Assembly (NCBI GenBank): GCA_021904315.1
Contig: CM038925.1
Location: 4,590,501 to 4,654,500, forward strand
Direction: 5' to 3'
From: Sphagnum magellanicum
Lineage: Eukaryota > Streptophyta > Sphagnopsida > Sphagnales > Sphagnaceae
DNA: 64,000 bases
Below, piece after piece: positions 60,500 through 64,000 of the stretch (position 1 is the first letter of the stretch; each line of letters opens with the position of its first letter). The translations under genes were made by a program, and so were the position numbers. Under the pieces are notes generated by a model, which had not been told where the DNA came from, ran no database searches, and saw nothing but the letters and a program-made list of their open reading frames with translations.

Positions 60500-61860
60500 T
60501 TTTTTTTTTTGACAAAAGGTGTTAGGATTGGTAAAATTTTTATTTCAAGATTAGTAGTTCAAAGACTATTACAATTATATAATAAATACCTATAATTAGA
60601 TTTAACCAAAAAGAATAAAATTCATGGCATCTACAAATAAAACCACATTTAATATTAAATGGTCAAACAATGATTTAACTTTAAACATACTTGTCCAACA
60701 AACATTATCTAACATGTTGAATCTATCATTAGATTCTTCAAATAAATTCACATGTCAATACAAGCAATTACAATTAATGGTTATAGATTAAATTTTTTTG
60801 TAAGTGTTACAATTCCTAATGTTATAGATCAATGATTAAAAAATAATAACACATATTGAAACCAAAAAATTAATGGTTTAAATGTTGTCATGTTAGGTGA
60901 CTTTTACCAAACACCTTTTATAAAAAACTGTTACATTCTTAAATCTTTTAATGACAATATTAATGCATTAGCATCAAACTTATGGAAAAACAATGTTAAA
61001 TGTTATGAATTGACTATAATTATGTGACAAATTGACACACAATTTATAAAACTTAAAATAAATTCCGTACATGCATGCAAACTTTAAGAGGCATTCAATA
61101 TCACAATTGTAATTGTTGTTGACAAATACTAAATGCATTAAATATATCATGTTTATTTTATACAAATATCTTAATGTAAATAATAATAAAATTGTATTTA
61201 ATAAAACAACTACCACAACATTCAATTTTGAGGCTATAGACATCGACCACCATTCATGCCTAGCATCATAAACTTTTGAATGACCCAAACAAAATTGTAT
61301 ATTTGCATATTACAATTCATATCAAACAAATTATGTCAATTAAATTATGTGTTGGAAATTATGCAACATATGATGGCCTTGCAAATGGAGCTAATGGTAT
61401 AGTCAATACATAAACATCATATCATAATAAACCACAATTTGGATTTTTTTTCAAATTTAAAAATAGGAACATTAATTAGAGAAAAAATTATTCACATGTA
61501 AACAAATGATATTCAATTAAATTGGACACCAATTGAACCAATTATCAAAGACATAAGAATCACCTAAAATCAATTTCATATTATAATAATAATTCAATTT
61601 CCAATTCACTTAATAATAGCAAAAACAATTCATTGATCATAAGGATTATCATTAAACAATTAGCTTTTGATCCTACTAATCTTTAAAAACTTGGACTATC
61701 ATACACGGCTTTTTCTTGCATTCAAACAAAAGAAGGATTATATTTATCAACTTCATTTCAACATCAAAACTTGTTTTGATCAACACATAGTTAAGAAATG
61801 AAACAATTAAAAACATTTGCACATTGGATGCCTTTTGTTTTTTGATTGAAAAACATTTAT
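60500..61860 (+). pseudogene. PIF1-family helicase domain remnant
   Basis: A decayed Walker A (KGVRIGKIF, expected GGAGVGKTF) lies near 60525. Next come FNIKWSNNDLTLNILVQQTL and LQLMVID at about 60650-60790, then VVMLGDFYQTP at 60884-60916, and WKNNVKCYELTIIM near 60980-61020. Further on are KLCVGNYATYDGLANGANG near 61345-61400, NWTPIEPIIKDIRI near 61520-61565, and FDPTNL-LGLSYTAFS near 61670-61720. Order and spacing match PIF1 helicases of Helitrons. The strand-separating activity is lost. Confidence 0.85.
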
Positions 61861-62189
61861 CATTCACATGATATTATACAAGCCTTCAATACAATTTTTT
61901 TATGACATCATGATCAAGATATAAATTGTGATCACAACCTACAAGTATCACACATTTTATGTATTTTGAAAAAAAAATACAATCGTCAAATGACATATAA
62001 AAATTCATATATACATCAAAATATTCTTATATCTCAATTTATGGTGGCCATGGTTTGATAATAATGTACAACATGCAAATGCTCTTACATTCTTGTAACA
62101 CAACAACATATAATGGATCTAATTACATCTAACATAAAAAACTCAAAGAACAATTCGTATCATATGTATTAATAAAAGTCATTTTTATT

Positions 62190-62530
62190 TGATTTCTATG
62201 TTCTTCTACACATTAGAAGCCTTGGTTTTAAAATCCCCAAATGGTTGCCCACTCATTATCTGAAGAGATTTTAATAATGACATATTAAATGATAGTAATC
62301 ATAAGAACAATAAACAACAATTAATAGATTTTTTGAATAGATTCAAATTAAAATCTCAATTCAAAAATAACACAACAAATGTTGAATCACAATTGGACCA
62401 CAAATGGACACATACACTCGAAAATGAATGCAAATCAAATGTATCAAAAGCATATTAGCCAAATTTTCACAAACCAATTTATATAACATTCAAACTCTCA
62501 AACACACTTCCAATCTATAGTAATAGACCA
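62190..62530 (+). pseudogene. Endonuclease (EEP superfamily) domain remnant of the Helitron
   Basis: Reads CPLII, then RDFNNDILNDSNHKNNKQQL, then IDFLNRFKLKSQF, then SQLDHKW at 62387-62407, then ECKSNVSKAY and NFHKPIYITFKLSNTLP. Corresponding parts of apurinic-type endonucleases have GDFN, QLDHI/VW and SDHKPI motifs; here the first residues and the DH pair are altered. This C-terminal domain follows the helicase directly. Confidence 0.7.
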
Positions 62531-62549
62531 ATATCATCTCCATTCATCT

Positions 62550-63690
62550 AACGCTAACTTAAAAATCAAATATGCTTTATAAAAAACAAAACATGTTGTG
62601 GCAAAGTTGATTGCTACCTTTAGTTTGGCTACTTATTACATTGTTATAACTTATAACATGCCATCTATCTAGTTGAGGTGTGCAAGGTTAATTGGCAAAG
62701 ATTAAGGACCACTTTGGAATTGTTACTTGTCCGAATGGTGCATTGCGATTATCATCTTCAAGTGGTGATTATGGTTATTCACAAATCTCCATTCTCTTCA
62801 TATCATGTTCTTTGCTATTGTACATGTTTTTATCACCTTTAATTGGTAGTTTCTAGTTATAGCAAATATCACAATTGGGAAAGACCGCTTTAACACAACA
62901 AGTAATTTTGAAGATAATGAATGGATCTCTCTATAGATTTATTTAGTAAATGAATATAGATCCCCCAATCGTGGTGAAACAAAGCGCACAAGTAATGTGC
63001 AAGAAACCCAGTCTGTAAATGTAGCTATTGCACATTGAGCGTTTTACTTCACTCATGATAACTAGGAAAACAAATTCAGATCACCAAATCCAACAACCCC
63101 ATAGGCCTGGAAAAAAAAGTCTTCAGGCCTACTACACACAACCCTATTCTGATGAACATTGAAAATAATAGTCCCTTTCTCTACCATTTCCATTGGTCCT
63201 CTCAGATTCTCACAAACCTACCAAACCCTTTTTCCTTCGCCATAACATTTTTTCTGCATACCTCCACACACACAAGCCTATTCAACACCATCTGTATATT
63301 AGTACACTAATACTATAACCCTTGTCCCCATACAGACAGGGTTAAAAACTACATGGATCATTATGCCAGCTTAGTGTTTCATCATGGAGTAGTTCACCAT
63401 GAAACTCTAGAAAACGAATTGCATTGCCTAGGGCTGAATGTGGCTAACTACTATGGTGGTTATCAAGATTTCAAACCTGTGCTGGAAACCCTCTTGCTTC
63501 CCCCCTCACACTACCTACGTAAGTGGGTAAGTTGATCAGAGAATGTAATAAGTGCAAAAAGAAATCGGGGGACTAAAACCAAAGAAAACACCCTATCAAG
63601 AAAAAAGTTCAACCCATGGTTTTCAAAAGAATGAATCTGCAAAGCAAAGAAAAATGATACACAAAGACAAAAATAAAAACCCCTTTTTTT
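62550..63690. other. Intergenic region between the Helitron and the glycine-rich gene
   Basis: No gene recognised. A 60-codon plus-strand frame at 63353-63535 has a reasonable codon texture and ends beside a possible donor (gtaagt near 63519), but no similarity is visible. Part may be the 3' UTR of the minus-strand glycine-rich gene. Confidence 0.4.
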
Positions 63691-63694
63691 TGGG

Positions 63695-63962
63695 TCAAAT
63701 CTCAATGATCACGAGCTTTTGCAGTGGTGACTGCTTGGGTGGTCTGTCCAAACGGTAACCTGCTCCAGAGCCAAAACCAAACCCAACGCCAATTCCACAC
63801 CCGGCTCCAACACCAAATACAACACTGATTTTGTTCCAAGGTGTTGCCCCTATACCAGCTCCACCTGCACAAAAAAACCACAAGACAGGGCACCTGTTGT
63901 CACAGAAATTCTGAGAACAAGAATAGATCACCTCTTACAATGCCACTACCAGCCATCATCAT
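63695..63962 (-). CDS. Small glycine-rich membrane-type protein, TGD5-like (tentative)
   Basis: Two exons in phase: 63962-63932 (three consecutive ATGs, MMMAGSGIVR) and 63864-63695, giving 66 residues. The core GAGIGATPWNKISVV, then FGVGAGCGIGVGFGFGSGAG, then the basic end YRLDRPPKQSPLQKLVIIEI, has small-residue GxGxG helices as in glycine-rich envelope proteins such as Arabidopsis TGD5 (lipid transfer at the chloroplast envelope). The match is in style only, so other glycine-rich membrane proteins such as MIC10-type subunits remain possible. The donor is AGAG/GTGATC and the acceptor is TGTGCAG. The promoter lies beyond 63962, mostly outside the window. Confidence 0.6.
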
Positions 63963-64000
63963 ACAGCACAATGACTATGTTACAAAAGAACTATATCTAT

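Larger units (their letters stand above)
57588..62540 (+). mobile_element. Decayed Helitron of Helentron type (Rep-helicase-endonuclease)
   Basis: Plus-strand pieces in the order and spacing of one large Helitron protein: N-terminal region 57588-58316, HUH-type replication initiator 58640-59760, PIF1-family helicase about 60520-61860, and an endonuclease/exonuclease/phosphatase-like C-terminus 62190-62530. Every domain is riddled with stops. Helitron ends (5'-TC, 3' hairpin and CTRR) and the A-T target were not identified. The C-terminal endonuclease marks the Helentron subgroup rather than the common plant Helitrons. Age is high, as no frame longer than about 130 codons survives. Confidence 0.85.

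Overview
The window is nuclear DNA of a large-genome, seedless-type land plant. It is AT-rich, has many introns, and is full of old transposons, minisatellites and telomere-like TTTAGGG tracts. The plant assignment rests on four spliced genes of plant type: a soluble inorganic pyrophosphatase, an ABIL subunit of the SCAR/WAVE complex, a cysteine-rich ABCG24/28-type transporter and a small glycine-rich protein. A cyanovirin-N (CVNH) domain gene near 10 kb points to a fern, because among land plants CVNH is known from the fern Ceratopteris. This is an inference, not a proof.

Layout: 0.6-7.7 kb is a decayed plus-strand Ty3/Gypsy retrotransposon (gag, protease, RT, RNase H, integrase). Its pol contains a cytosine-C5 DNA methyltransferase domain between protease and RT, and ends in a PHD finger after integrase. 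8.9-11.0 kb holds a CVNH gene with a one-base frameshift. 11-19 kb is decayed transposon coding sequence, a tRNA-derived SINE-like relic, a long hairpin and tandem repeats. 19.1-22.1 kb is a second copy of the CVNH locus, clearly a pseudogene. A third copy of the upstream block sits at 23.0-23.3 kb, where one short motif has expanded into a 7-unit minisatellite. 25.0-30.5 kb is the pyrophosphatase gene (minus strand). 33.5-36.6 kb is ABIL (minus strand). 40.1-46.9 kb is the 15-exon ABCG gene (minus strand). 47-57 kb is very AT-rich DNA with a 375-bp array of 75-bp satellite units. 57.6-62.5 kb is a decayed Helitron of the Helentron kind (Rep, PIF1-like helicase, C-terminal endonuclease-like domain). 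A 66-residue glycine-rich protein gene lies at the right edge (minus strand).

The four intact-looking genes are read in the same direction but are independent transcription units separated by kilobases of repeats. I see no operon-like or pathway link between them. Exon models were built by hand from splice signals, reading phase and remembered family alignments. For the pyrophosphatase, ABIL, ABCG and glycine-rich genes every exon junction is in phase.

The most interesting system is the retrotransposon that couples a DNA-methylation writer with a putative histone-tail reader in one polyprotein. Second is the CVNH lectin locus and its duplicated remains. Third is the Helentron with an endonuclease-like tail in a plant genome.
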